Source: Acheta domesticus
Taxonomy: Eukaryota; Arthropoda; Insecta; Orthoptera; Gryllidae
Direction of reading: 5' to 3'
Assembly: GCA_031308135.1 (NCBI GenBank)
Contig: JAHLJT010009419.1
Span: 34,527,221-34,591,220, forward strand
Length of the DNA: 64,000 nucleotides
Shown here: piece by piece, positions 46,850 to 59,360 of the stretch
Position numbering within the stretch: the stretch's first letter is position 1
How the letters are laid out: the number at the start of each line of letters is the position of its first letter
Program-made: the position numbers and the translations under genes
Notes under the pieces: generated by a model
Databases searched by the model: none
What the model was told of the DNA's origin: nothing
The model's input: the letters and a program-made list of their open reading frames with translations, nothing else

Positions 46850-46855
46850 TTTATT
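46850..46855 (-). terminator. Lipase poly(A) signal
   Basis: AATAAA on the minus strand, 43 bp beyond the lipase stop codon (46899-46901), the usual spacing for a short 3' UTR. Confidence 0.75.
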
Positions 46856-46898
46856 TCAACTTGTTCTAAAACAAAAAAAGACGAGTGATCAGGATGAG

Positions 46899-49800
46899 TC
46901 AACCAAGAACCCACGACAATCCTGGAACGCCCTTCACCATACTGCCGACTTTCCGGCCGACAGTTTTGCCCACTTCTTCAACACTCCGGAATATGGATGC
47001 TCGGACGTTAGTGCTGTAGTCATGAGTGAAATTTCGAAATGTTTCCACTGCTTTTTCCATGTCATTCATGACGTTATCCACTTCTGGCTCAATAACTGAA
47101 ACATGGGAAACCACATCGTGGAAAGATGCACACTAAGGTCGGAGCCATATAAAAATAAATATTTGCGATTAAAACTTTTGATTTTATGAGCAATTGAAAC
47201 GTAGTGGCGTAACAATTGCATTTTCTAAAAAAACTATATTTCAATTAACCTACGCCAAAGTTGGAGATATTTATGCATTCTGTGCTTTTAATAGAGAAAT
47301 CATGTAAATATATTCATCTTTTTACTTTCCCGTATACGTACATATACACGCGCGAAAAAATGGCGAATTTTCAGCGGAAAAAAATCCATTGCCGAGCCGT
47401 GATAACGAACTAGTGGTGCTACAGAATGGCACAGACTTTTCCGTATTAGTTTTCTATTTCCTTGGGTTTTCGCTAGCTATCCGGAATTGCCACAAACTCT
47501 TTCTTGCCACCTGTTATCTATCACCACCAAAAGTACATTTTTTGTCATTTTCTTAATTTTTCGGTTTCCCATTGGTAGAACAGAAACATTAATTTCAGAA
47601 TATTAAAGAACACAAAAACTTGGTCACAAATGGCAATTGTCTTTTAAAAATTATGTGCCGTTTAAAAGAAAATGGCCATTTTAGCGCCACTAAAAATGCG
47701 AAATTTGAAACACATTTTCACAGAAAATGTTTGAGTTATCAAAATACTTTATTTGAAGTTATTTCAAGCACGTACACTCACAAATATAATAATCTTTACA
47801 AATTGCTGGTAATGTGCATATTAAAGATGTAAGAGATCTTTAAAAAAATACAATTATGTAATTTTTGAAAAAAAAAATAACTCAAAATAAACTTAACGCT
47901 ATACTAAAATTAACACTATCCATGATCAAAGTTTGAAGAAAACATTTGCAGCCATATACGAGAAAATGGTGTTTGAGCGTTTCTGAAAATGCGAAATTTT
48001 GAGCTACTTTTCACAGAAAACGGTTGTGTTTTCGAGAAACTTTACTTGACCTTATTTAAAACACATGTACTCGTAAATATAATAATGTGAAAAAATCGCC
48101 GATAGTGTAAATATTATCGACGTGAGAAACATGTGAAAAAATTACATTTTTGTAATTTTTGAAAAAACCAACTTATAGAGCATTATGACTTTTATGTCAT
48201 CTGATAAAGCACATTTACCACTATCCCTAACAAAAGTTTAAAGAAAAATTTGGAGCCGTTTTTGAGAAAATCTTGTTTTTGTAATTTTTTAAAATTGCAC
48301 ATATTGCAGGCAATACGTTTCCTTTCAATTGGTTTTGCGATATCAAGGACTCACAAAAGAGGGTTTCTGGCTACACCACGTGTTAGGGATTTTTTTTCTT
48401 AATTTAGCAACTGGTTTTATCCACTTTTTACTTTCCCGTATACGTACGTATACACGGAGTGATATACGTAGTATAGGGAAAGTTATGTAATGCTGCGCGA
48501 AAAAATGGCCAATTTTCGGTGGAAAAAATTAATTGCCGGGCCGTGAGAACGAATAAGTGGATAAAACCAGTTGCTAAATTAAGAAAAAAAATCCCCTAAC
48601 ACGTGGTGTAGCCAGAAACCCTATTTTCTAGGTCCTTGATACCGAAAACCCAATTGAAAGGAAAACGTCCGTCTGTCCGTCCGTCTGTCTGTCCGTCTGT
48701 GAACACTGCTAGCGCCTAAACCATACGTACGATTTCTTCCAAAATGGATATTCCCCGGTCGATCTGGTTCTAGTCAAAGCTTTGAGATTTTGAAAAAGAT
48801 TCTTCAAAATTTGGGGGTACTTTATATGACGCCCCCCGGGGATTTTCAACATTTTCTCAACAACGGCTCCAAATTTTTTCTTTAAATTTCTTGTATGAAT
48901 AGAGGAAAATACACTTTTTAACATGGCATAGGTCCGATTTTCACGTACAGCTCTGAATTTTCGAAAATTGTGAAAGTTTGACTTTTTTCGGCGTCTTTCT
49001 CCAACTACAAAATTGAAGATAGAGATTTTTTCTTCAAATAAAATTTGTTCTGCATATTGAGTTCTTTAATAAAGGTTATGTAAATGTTTTTCAAAATTTT
49101 GGTAGTTTTCATGCAATATTGCTTGCAATATGTGCAATTTTAAAAAAATACAAAAACAAGATTTTCTCAAAAACGGCTCCAAAGTTTTTCTTTAAACTTC
49201 TAGTAGGGATAGTGTTAAATGTACTCTATCAATGACATAAAAGTCATTTTGGTCTATCGGTTGGTTTTTTCAAAAATTACAAAAATGTAAATTTTTTACT
49301 TGTCTCTCACGTCGTTAATATTTACATTATCGGCGATTTTTCCACATTATTATATTTACTAGTAAAAACGCTTTAAATAATGTTAAGTAACGTTTCTCGA
49401 AAACACTACCGTTTTCTGTGAAAAGTAGCTCAAATTTCGGCATTTTCAGAAATGCTCAAACGCCATTTTCTCGTATATGTCTGCAAATTTTTTATTGAAA
49501 CTTTTGCAACGGATAGTGCTAATTACACTCTTTAGTATAGCATAAAGTTTATTTTGAGTTATTTTTTTGTTTTTTCAAAAATTACATAATTGTAATTTTT
49601 TTGAAAGATCTCTCACATCTTTAATATGCACATTACCAGCAATTTGTAAAGATTATTATATTTGTGAGTTTAAGTGCTTTAAATAACTTCAAATAAAGTA
49701 TTTCGAAAACTCAAAAATTTTCTGTGAAAATGAGCTTCAAATTTTGCATTTTTAGTAGTGCTAAAATGCCATTTTCTCTTAAACGGCACATAATTTTTAA

Positions 49801-52800
49801 AAAAATGCCATTTACGGTTAGGTTTCTGTGTACTTTAATATTCTAAAATTAATATTTTCGTTCTACCAATAGGAAACCGAAAAATTAAGAAAATGACAAA
49901 AAAATGTACTTTTGGCGGTGATAGATGGTAGCTGGCAAGAAAGAGTATGTCGCAATTCCGAATAGCTAGCGAAGACCCAAGGAAAAACTAATACGGGAAA
50001 GTCTGTGCCATTCTGTAGCACCACTAGTTCGTTATCACGTCCCGGCAATGAATTTTTTTCCGCCGAAAATTGGCCATTTTTTCGCTCAGCATTACATAAC
50101 TTTCCCTATACTACGTATATCACTCCGTGTATACGTACGTATACGGGAAAGTAAAAAGTGGATAAAACCAGTTGCTAAATTAAGAAAAAAATCCCGCCCC
50201 TGTTTCCGACAGCGGTTAGACAAAAATATTAAAAGGACGTATTCATGGAGGATTTATGTTCTACTGAAATCCATTTCATCTCCAAGTATCCAAAGCAGCA
50301 ACGAAATTTTCTTCGTAGTTTCAGTAGGTGGTGCTTCTGGGAAGCGTGATAGTGAATGGGGTCAATTTGTCAACCTTTTGGATTTCGTTTACTGAGGGCG
50401 ATCGTGAATTACCGGCCTAAAAAGTGTCCCGTGAGCTGTGGTCTCGAGAGGTCCTGGTCTTTGGAGGGAAGGGGGAAGTCGCTCTGGTGCGCTTTACACT
50501 TACTGCAGAAGGGCTGTCTGTCGGCAGACGGCACGACGAAGCTCCCTCGCGCAGGGTATTTCACGTTCTGCAAGTTTAAGGGCGAGCAGGTATCCGGCGC
50601 GCACTTCTCATAGACAGGCGGAAGGTACTCAGCCGAATAGTGAACAGTAACAGCCCTGGAACGTAAAGAATATTTCAGATATCAAAATGTCCGCACGGGC
50701 GAAGCGAATTGCCTCTCCCTTCTGAAAGGCGCGAACGTTGGCGAAATATAGGGGAAAGGAAGTGGCTGGCGCACTGAATGTCATTTGAGATCGAGCAAAA
50801 TCACGTCAGCAGTTATTATTCACAGCATATCGGTTACAAATATGTGGGGTTCAGGGGACTTAAAGGTAGTGCGCAGTCGATTAAATTCATTGAAATAGTC
50901 GTTCCCAGATTAACGTCGTGAATCCATTTCCTTTTTCATCTTTCTTCATCTGACAAGGCGAACAGAAGTAGAAGAAGACCAAGAATAAACCCAATTCACT
51001 GGAGGAACTTGTCATTTTTTAAACACTTAAAAATATTAAAATAAAATGGACCGATGTGAAATAACCACAACTGTCCGTCCTCAATTATACTCATTGTATT
51101 AGCAAGATAGGTCGCCCCGTTCGCGCTCGTTTTGATTTTGGTGCTTTTTTATGACGCTATTGCCCTTTTTGAGAATTGACTGGGGGGGATTCCGGGGATC
51201 GTCTCTCCCTCTTGAACCCGGACATCGCCTTTCCCCTGGGCACTTTGATATCCTCCGCTGGAAAAGTACTCTATCAACTTTTCACTATCAGAAAGAAAAC
51301 AACTCCATTCTAAGTGACTCATTGAAGATTTCTAAACATTGGAATAATCAAATCAGGGAATCCAAATTAAAGAAATTGAAAATAAGTTTTCTAAGATCAA
51401 CCTTAGGATTTATTCAGTCTGCGCTGTAAAAGCGAAGATATTCGTGTTTTTTCACTCATCAATTCGTCAATTCGCCTCCCTCCTTCCCCTGTAATTTTGA
51501 ACGTCCCCCTCAGGGAAAAAATGTCAATTCTCTCCCCGCTAAAGCCCAATTCTAGTCTTCACCAGACATTCAAGTCAGCGTTTTTACAGACCATGGGAGA
51601 TTAATCATATGGGGCCAGCCCAACATCGACATCTCTTCTCAGAGGAAATTCCCGTTCGCCCCAGGGATCCTCATCCAAGAGAGCAGCAGAATTCTCCTAA
51701 AGAGCATGACAGCGTATAAGAAAAAAATAGTTTGCAAAACTTACTCGAGGAAAGTCTCGATGAACTGCCCAGGGTGGCCCCAGAATGTGCAGTTGTTGGA
51801 GCGTAAGGATTCTATGTACACTAGGGTGGCGCGATTATGTGCACATGCCGCCAATTCACTAATTACTGTAACAGAACACGATATTTCAACTCGCTTTCCA
51901 ATATCCCCTTCACTTCAAACGCTAATTCTCTCACCTGATACGTGAAGGTGACAGAACTGGATAAGAGAGTTTATTTCTGGATAAGGCGATGGGACCGAGC
52001 AACCAGGTTGAGCAAATCCACCATTTATGTAATAGTCCACATGACCTGCAACATTGAAAGTTTTCGAACAAACAAAATTACATTTGATATCCCTTGAAAT
52101 GTGAGGAAACTGTACTAGTTAAATATCGACGTCTATACCAAGTGATAAGGATGTTGAAGTGTGCCAGAAAAGTCGGTTACAAATATAAGCTACACTGATT
52201 GAGGTCTACCTACGCCTTCTGCCATAAGGCTGGTTGAAAGAACATTAGAGGCCGAATAATGCAATAAAGCACCCTATTCCTTCTTGGACTTTTGTTGAAC
52301 TGTTTCCATTGATAGTGTCCCCTATCCAAGAGAAGATCGTAAACTCTCAAAATAGCAGTAAGCTCAGTATATCATTTGCATTGTAACAGCAACAATTGCC
52401 TTGAGATCATTGTAAAAAGTACATGAAAGATTAATAGGAAAGCTGTTGCCTTAAGGATGGTATTGTACGCATACTATGAATAAAAATATTTTTGCCAGCA
52501 GCCTTTCATTAGTCCTTGTAAACTGGAAATATCTTAGCCTAAACATTTTTCTATTAAGAGTGTATTAGCCGAACCCGTGCAAAAATGTTGCACACTGGAA
52601 CTCTTTTGTATGTTTTGACAGCCAGCGACGTGTTACTTCACTTGGTAATTAATTCATTGATCCACGAATAATTTCGCGAATTTGTTCGAGCTGGCGCATT
52701 AAATACAGGACGTAAGTTTTTGTGGTCATCTCGTCAAACATTCAGCCGCCAGGTTTCTCGCATTAATTCTAAATTTGCAAATTTTCGAAAATTTGGCGAG

Positions 52801-55080
52801 TTCAACGAAAACGAAGCCCACCATATTATTTTAAACATCCCTTCCCCTGGGATGTTTGGGAAAAATGTGGGGAAAATGTACAGAAAAAAATTGGATCTTT
52901 TTTTTTTGAGAAAAAAATAACTTTCTTATTGCCTACGTTTCGCGCCATATTACACGAAAACTACTCATATTTTGGAAAAATTAATCATGAACTTATTTAA
53001 AGAAACGTCTTTAAGGAACAGATTTCATTAAAGAAAAATATCCATCTTTAATATTATTGTTTTTAAGAAGCATACAAAAAATTGTACTTTTGCAATTTTC
53101 AAAAAATTCAAACAAAAAAAAGACCCAATCTCTTAAACGACTTTTACACTATCGGAGGACAAAAATGTATCATAAAGTTTCGTGCCATTTTTTTGAGAAC
53201 ATTTTGAAAATATTTTTGAGATTCATGTAAAGAAACCTCAATCATAGTATCCATTTTGAACTCCCAAAGCATGAAGTTCATTTAGATCCATCCGAGAATA
53301 TCAATTTTGAAGAAAATCGACTGAACGGTGAAGGCGCTAGAGTTGACTACAGACAGACGGACGCACGTTTTGCCGTCAATCAATTTTTCGGGATCAAAGG
53401 CCCAAAAAACATGTATCCTGGTTACATCACGCGTTAGAGCATAGTTTCTATATTTAGCAATAGGGTTCATCCACTTTTTCATTTCCAGAGCCCAGAAATA
53501 AGAGTTTTTCTGACGAAAATTCGACGTTTCCCGGCGCAAGATTGCATGACTTCCTCTTATTATGAAGTACCTTCGTAAGAGCGAGAAAGTACAAAACCTG
53601 CCTTAAAAGTTTGAAAATCCAAAAATTTTTAAAAACCACTCATTATGAAAAGTATTTTAGAATATGAGCTTCAAAAAAAATACTCCAAAAATGAAAAGAA
53701 GTTTATCAAAGCGGCAACAATACCAAGATCGAATGGGGACAGGCTTTTAATTTTTTCTGAAAAATCTGTGTACGGATTAGGTGTTGCGGTTCACTTATTT
53801 ATTTCAGCTCGGAAACCTGCCGTACAGACGAATACGGCTTTACCCGAAAGCCTAGACGGTGTGCATCTCCATGTAATACGGAGATCAGTCGTGTGAGTAC
53901 TCTGTGGCGAATTCAGGGAGGGGGTCGCGGGGGACTTGCTCCCCCAAGCCAATGTTGTTTTAATTTTACTCAATTTATTTCAAATAACCTATATAGATAT
54001 CACCACACCGAAAACAGTATTCCCGTTATGAATATGCTCGTGCTTTTTTATTTCAAGTTAACAATTTAAAATATATTTTACAGATGTTAATGGGGTGTCC
54101 GACTGAAACTGTCCCCATGCTTAATCCTGCGGTACACGTGTTAGTAAAAGTTACTCGAGTACACGCGATGATCTCTCAGATCTACCATTTCATTTTTAGC
54201 TTTTCTTGCTTCACAGACTGACTATTGAGTGTTTCAGCCACAAACCCAAATTAAATACATTAACTAACTTCTAAAATTTAAAACTTTATTGAATTACATT
54301 GTTTATCAAAAACACGAATAAGGTATACATTAAAAGGTTGTATCAGTTGTAAATTGTACGCTCCAGACTGCGTTATGCTACGCTGCACACAGTTTGACTG
54401 AGATTATTCTCGTGGCGACACCAAAAGCTTATTGGCACGACCTGGAAGCTACGAGGTCTGAGAACAATAATAGAGAGGGTTGAGAACGACGGTGTTCTCA
54501 ACAATTTCTACCGGCGCTCTATGAACGAATGAACAACTCAGTCGCCTGCGAGATCGACCGTGTGTGCCGCAGCGTTTAATTACTTCCTGGATACGCCACT
54601 CTAATTATTAGAATACGGAGAGATATTTTGGGACACATACAGAATTTTGCAGCAAAGGAATCTAGAAAAGGTCCAGCGTAGAGCATCAACATTTACTTTC
54701 AGGGGTGCCGAGAGTAAAGGAGTATGGGAATCACTCGAAGAAGGAGAACAAAGTCGCGACTCTATGCTATGTACAAAGCGTATACAGCCTTTCAAGTGTA
54801 GAAAGAAATTCAAAGTCGATTAGGGAAACTTACATATTTCGGTAGAACGGATCACATGCACAAAATTCAAACAAAAATTCCGAAAGCGGACGTTGGGAAA
54901 TATTCATTCGCTAATCGAACTATTAGAGACTGGAACGGTTTGCCTGTGACAATATTTGATCCCTTTCTTCAAATCACGAGCAAATTTTAAAATAAATTAG
55001 TTTCCTAGATGTTGATATCTGTATTACAAATATATTTAGTATTATTTTATTACTAGTATACTAGTAAAGTAAGTTTATTA

Positions 55081-55137
<57 letters not shown>

Positions 55138-55392
55138 CACTACGTCACGACTAAAGATCTTATGAGTCGGCTCAAAATAAAATTTACTCCAGGTTGCAAC
55201 CAGCTACCTAAGGAGCAGATCTAGGGACTATCGGTGCCTCTACATTATTTTGCGCAAAATGTGGGTTGTTCCAAATAAAGCGATTTCTTGCGCTTCTCAG
55301 TCTTTTGAATTACCTGGAAGTTTAGACAAGTTCTTAAACAAATTTTGCGGAACAAATCCCAGAGCTCCGATGACTATAGGTACGACCTGTGC

Positions 55393-55443
<51 letters not shown>

Positions 55444-57655
55444 GTGCAGTGGCCTGCCGTGTAGTGGCGTTGCAAAATTGAGAGAAAAGAATGTATAAGA
55501 AAAACATTACAGCTCAGTGATCTGCAATGCGGTGAAACGAAGTATGGTGAGGTGGAGTGCTACGAAAGCTTGAACGGTGAAATGTTCATATTCATTTGTA
55601 ATGTTTGTAAATTTTGTAAAGTTGTTAATTTCTGTAATGTTAAGTTTGTGCATTCTGCCACCAAGTTCTCAAACTGAACTGCAGAATTAGCAATAAATCT
55701 AATCTCAATCTAATCTAATTACCTACCCCATCGGCTCAGCGGCCGACCCACTAGCCTGTCACTCAGACTGCGCGCCTTTTCGCCACCCCCGGCCTCAGTC
55801 TCCATAGACCCTATCCCACCCTCTGCTACAGATGTGAGTGGGACGAGCCCAGTTATCCTCTGACCCGCGACCCGCACGTGGTAGAAGGGAAGCTTTCGCT
55901 GATGGCCACAGAGCGCAGTACAGAACGGACCTGGCACTGGCAGCCATTTCAAAATTGCATTATTTCAGAATAAATTATTATCATTTAGAGCCTTAATATT
56001 TTTTATTGTAGTAGTTTGTGTTTATTTGTGAATGAAGATCTTTAATGTAAGACCATTTTCTAAGTCAATTTGTCTAGCCGATTGTTCTCACGAAATGTAT
56101 AGAAAAATCGTGCTTCCTATTACTATATAGATTAACAGTATCATACCAATCCCATACCTTACGGGCAACCGGAGAAAACACTACGGGAGGAGGTAATGGC
56201 CGTTTGCCCTGGTAATACGTTTATAATTTTTCCGATCACTGAAATTAGTAGTACTCGTCCTCACCCCATCCTCATTGTCGTACTCACTGACGTTATAACA
56301 GTTCTCTCCTTCGTCTTCGCTCCGTCACCACGTCTTAGAGAAAGTAATTTGTAGGAAGTATGTAGGTAGAGGATTTATCCACTTTCCTTTAAGCAAGGCT
56401 CGGCATTAAGAGTTTTCGTCAAAAAATCGCCATTTTCCGGCGCACGACTAGAATACTTTCTCTTCTTACGAAGTAAGTGCGAAAAAGTGAAAAGGGCACA
56501 CAACAGAAAAAGATATAAAGGTATTTGAACTCTCTTTGAAATGAAAAAGCATCTTACTCGTGTTCCTTAAATGCGCTGTTTTAGCATGACCTGCTATTAT
56601 ATGAAATATTTTTACGCGAGTGAAACGCTAGTTGATGTAATAAAGACCAGTTTGGTGTTGATGTTGTTGCGCAACGTATTAACTTGTGGATCTTCTCGTG
56701 AATGCAATGGAACCCAGAAAGCTGAACGCAGTTACTCCGAGAGCGCGGGTGTGGCCGTCCGCACCGTGCTGCCGCACCATGCCCATCCCGAAGAGCGGGA
56801 TGGTGGGCTTGGCGTCGGTGTGCACCACCTCCACGAAGGTGGCGTCGCGGTAGTCCAGGCGCACCAGCCGGTCGTGGCCCTCGAAGAACGGTTGCGCGGG
56901 GTCCAGCGCTGCCAACACACCCACGCCGCGCATCAAAGTCGCGTCGCGCCAAAATAACGAATTGGTCTGCTGCTCAGAGTCCCTCGGAATGGGCTTTTAA
57001 AAAATGTAGAACAAACATTTTTTAAAAATAGAATTGACTTATGATAATAAACTGTTTCATTTGTGTATTACTTTCAAGTTGTAGTCACCTTTAATTTACG
57101 AACAATTTGAACATAAATCAAAAAATATTTTTATTAACCTTTCTAATAGTACTACTTTATCCACAAGAAATAGCTTGGATTTTATTTTGGAGAATAACCT
57201 TTGAAATACATAATATAATATAATTTAATATAATAAATACGTATGCATTAATCGTTTTGAATAATAAAAACAAAGATATGAATTTGAAGTGTTCATAATG
57301 TTTAAAATATTTTCTAATCCTGTGCATTTTCAAAGGACATTGAGGTCCCTCCGCTGCCGCCCACGGCAGGGCGACGAAAGAACGTGGAGGATCGGAGCAA
57401 GATAGATGACGGATGGGGAGACGGGGCGAGGTGGGGAGGTGCCTTTTAGGGTGGCTTAAATAAATATTTTATATTAAATACATTGCTCCTCAGTGGTTTT
57501 GCACATTCCTTTTGGCATTAATAGAGTATAAGAAGTTTCAATCTCCTGATTTAACTGGACTGGTTTGTCTGTGAAACCTTAAAGATTTAAAATTCACAAA
57601 AATGGAAAATTTTTAGATACTTTTTGAAATTTTGTACGGTTAACACTTTAACATA

Positions 57656-57703
<48 letters not shown>

Positions 57704-59159
57704 TTAACAATCCTATAGACGTATTTAAACATTTTGATCCATTTTTAGGAAAATTTTGAAAATGTTCAGGCTTCATGTAAAGTACTCTAAAAATCAAAAC
57801 ATCCATTTCAATTCGCAGGACCTCGAGTTCGGCCAGATCAATCGGGGAATATCAATTTTGGAGAAATTCGTCTGAACGGTTTAAGCGCAAGCGTTGACTG
57901 CAGACGGTCAGAGAAACTGACGGAATTACATACAGGCGTTCGTCAGTGAATCTTATGTATTAATCAAGGACACACAAAACTTGGATTCTGACTACACAGC
58001 GTGTTAAGAAGAAGTAATTTACTAGATGTAGGAACAAAATTGATCCACTTTTTCGATATCATGTCCCCACAATACAGTTTTTTACGATAATCGCCACTTT
58101 CGGCTGCAATATTTATGATACATCAAAGTGGGAGCCATTAATATTACGGGGAAATGTATTTCAGAAGTACAATATAGCTGAGACAAGAGACGATAGCGGC
58201 AGTCGCTATGAGAGCAGAGTAAACAGTCGTCATGAGGGTCCATTTTGGTAACGAAAAAAGATACACATGGAAATCAATAATCGAGGCGGAAGAACATTCT
58301 TCTGTTGAAAAAAAGAGAGATGTAGTACGTTTCTTGAAGTTTGTAGATGACGGGGACATTGACTCTTCCTCACGACACGGCAGTGGTGAGATCAAAAGAC
58401 TTATCTGTGGGTGGTATTAATTTAAAATTTATATTCGCAACATTAGAAAAGTATAAGACGCCGTTTAGGAAATAGACTGGGAATTTGTTCATTGTGGAAC
58501 AGTACGCGTGTAGGGGTCCGTCAGTGACGCAAGCATAGGGTAGTTAACGTGATTAATATTATAATGTAATGGTTGGTACGGTTGGATATTGAACAAATAA
58601 AGATTTATTAAGTGAATAAAGAAATCATCGCAGGACAGCTGAGAAGATTCTCCAAGGCGCCGTCGAAGGGGAACTGAAGATTGCGCGCGAAGAATTGTAT
58701 GGTGCACAGGTCTTTGTTGATTTGAAGTATTAGAAATACAAAACCGATTATGACCAAAAATAATTTGAAGCTGGTATAATAGCTATTGTGTAGACTAGAA
58801 AGCATATTAACTTTGAAAGCACAAAATGACAAAATATTAATTTCTGACTGTGCAAATGTAGCCTGTATTTTTTCACATTATACAACAAATTTGAACACAA
58901 CTTGTTTTAAAATGTAATGTATTAATTACGAAACCGATTCCATTTTAATCCTACTTCTCTCATTAACCCTTGTCAGGAATTTTAGCAATTTCTATCATTT
59001 CTGAGAGATAACCTCGTGTCAAATATCTCACCGGTTATCCTAGAGATATTCTTGATTTTCTTGCCAATGTAAGCACAGATTTGCGCACCCAAGCTGTGGC
59101 CAACGAGATGTATGTTTTCTGGTTTCACTTGATAGGCCTTCATCAGGTGCACTATGAAT
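46899..59159 (-). CDS. Pancreatic-lipase-family protein, 6 exons seen, 5' partial
   Basis: Secreted-type alpha/beta-hydrolase that cleaves acylglycerols or phospholipids. Exons 5'->3': 59159-59032, 56908-56765, 52045-51935, 51865-51745, 50655-50504, 47095-46899. All have consensus GT/AG sites and matching phases, giving 283 residues plus a partial codon. The catalytic Ser is in HLVGHSLGAQ, the Asp in ITALDPAQPFFEG, the His in ELAACAHNRA; these are the triad positions of pancreatic lipase. HVDYYINGGFAQPGC starts the lid, whose Cys-to-Cys loop is about 28 residues with an extra Cys. Then come NNCTFWGHP and ARGSFVVPSADRQPFC, the end of the lipase domain. The last exon adds a 64-residue charged tail ending GLSWVLG, not a PLAT domain. 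N-terminal exons, including any signal peptide, were not found up to 64000. Confidence 0.92.
47320..50195. repeat. Near-palindrome of family R repeats, arms ~1.1 kb
   Basis: The left arm (about 47330-48360) and the reverse complement of the right arm (about 50170-49070) align along their length, e.g. CTTTACAAATTGCTGGTAAT, GTGCCGTTTAARAGAAAATG, GATAACGAACTAGTGGTGC and CTTTCCCGTATACGTAC. A second, smaller inverted pair lies in the centre: 48368-48425 against 48556-48617 (TGGATAAAACCAGTTGCTAA). A stretch of GTCCGTCTGTCC repeats is at 48667-48700. No protein is encoded. The whole unit fills most of the lipase intron between the exons at 50504 and 47095. Confidence 0.8.
52700..53640. repeat. Family R repeat copy in lipase intron
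   Basis: Carries related phrases: TTTTCGAAAATTTGGCGAG, AAACGACTTTTACACTATCG, AGACAGACGGACGCACG, TTCATCCACTTTTTCATTTCC, CGACGTTTCCCGGCGCAAG. Non-coding and diverged from the 47-50 kb copy. Confidence 0.55.
53900..54598. mobile_element. Possible non-autonomous DNA element, ~700 bp
   Basis: The left end GTGGCGAATTCAGGGAGGGG and the reverse complement of the right end GTGGCGTATCCAGGAAGT agree over about 16 bp with mismatches. The left end continues into a GGGGGACTTGCTCCCCC stem. The target duplication is unclear (TCT or ACTCT). No coding region. Confidence 0.45.
54608..54990 (+). pseudogene. 3' end of a jockey/CR1-like LINE ORF
   Basis: The translated pieces are EYGEIFWDTYRILQQRNLEKVQ, then, after frameshifts, RLYAMYKAYTAFQ, then FGRTDHMHKIQTKIPKADVG and YSFANRTIRDWNGLP. 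This is the typical C-terminal end of jockey/CR1-group reverse-transcriptase ORFs, unlike the RLE LINEs elsewhere in the window. At least two frameshifts and a stop. It lies in the lipase intron between the exons at 56765 and 52045. Confidence 0.75.
55078..55137. repeat. (ATT)n array, left flank of LINE copy
   Basis: About 57 bases of ATT with one ATC, ending where the Dong-like LINE fragment begins. Confidence 0.92.
55138..55395 (-). mobile_element. Dong-like LINE fragment, second copy, between TAA arrays
   Basis: Closely matches 28303-28563 over its whole ~260 bp, including CCAGGTTGCAACCAGCTACC, AGGAGCAGATCTAGGGACT and ACAAATCCCAGAGCTCCGAT. It is 5' truncated just upstream of GTACGACCTGTGCTTTT. 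Both sides are (TAA)n in its orientation. Confidence 0.85.
55396..55442. repeat. (ATT)n array, right flank of LINE copy
   Basis: About 45 bases of ATT. With 55078-55137 it brackets the 260-bp LINE fragment exactly. Confidence 0.92.
55443..56339. other. Unclassified lipase-intron sequence
   Basis: 55450-55720 ends in CAATAAATCTAATCTCAATC, a tail-like motif that may be the 3' end of a retroposon. 55730-55950 is GC-rich and open on the minus strand but shows no recognisable domain. Confidence 0.35.
56340..56480. repeat. Family R terminal fragment
   Basis: Matches the end of the 52.7-53.6 kb copy: ATTTATCCACTTTCC, AAGAGTTTTCGTCAAAAAAT, TTTTCCGGCGCACGA, TTACGAAGTA. Short and diverged. Confidence 0.5.
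57590..58110. repeat. Family R fragment interrupted by a TA array
   Basis: Shares AGATCAATCGGGGAATATCAA, TGAACGGTTTAAGCGC.AG.GTTGACTGCAGAC and TTGATCCACTTTTTC with the 53.3-53.5 kb copy in inverse or direct form. A (TA)n run lies at 57658-57697. It is inside the lipase intron between exons 59032 and 56908. 58111-59031 has no recognised feature. Confidence 0.5.
57658..57697. repeat. (TA)n microsatellite
   Basis: About 36 bases of TA followed by CACACA. Confidence 0.93.
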
Positions 59160-59360
59160 CTGTGAACAGGTTTAAATAAATGTTTACCTTAATTCTCATT
59201 CATGTCAATGGAGCCGGAATGGCAGTGTTTAAATGAGTACTAAACGTTGCAAAATTACACATGATGTGATAGCTTGTCTCTATTACTGTACTATTATCCT
59301 TTATACTTACACAGACAGAGAGTTTATGCAAGCACGATATTCTACCGACATTTAGTAATA

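Noticed and set aside
46845..47099. Plus-strand open frame.
   Set aside because: Shadow of the last lipase exon on the minus strand.
50356..50650. Plus-strand open frames over the 50.5-kb region.
   Set aside because: They are antisense shadows of the minus-strand lipase exon 50504-50655.
51151..51429. Plus-strand 92-codon frame in a lipase intron.
   Set aside because: Lysine/serine-rich with no recognised family and no splice context; probably chance or TE-derived.
56571..56957. Alternative minus- and plus-strand frames over the GC-rich 56.8-kb block.
   Set aside because: Only the frame with LDPAQPFFEGHD is a lipase exon with phase-matched splice sites; the others are shadows.
58144..58420. 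Opposite open frames on both strands in a lipase intron.
   Set aside because: No domain, no splice support, and codon content not convincing.
58642..58712. Plus-strand peptide TAEKILQGAVEGELKIAREE bounded by AG and GT.
   Set aside because: The donor (GTCTTT) is weak, no matching neighbour exon was found, and the family is unrecognised.
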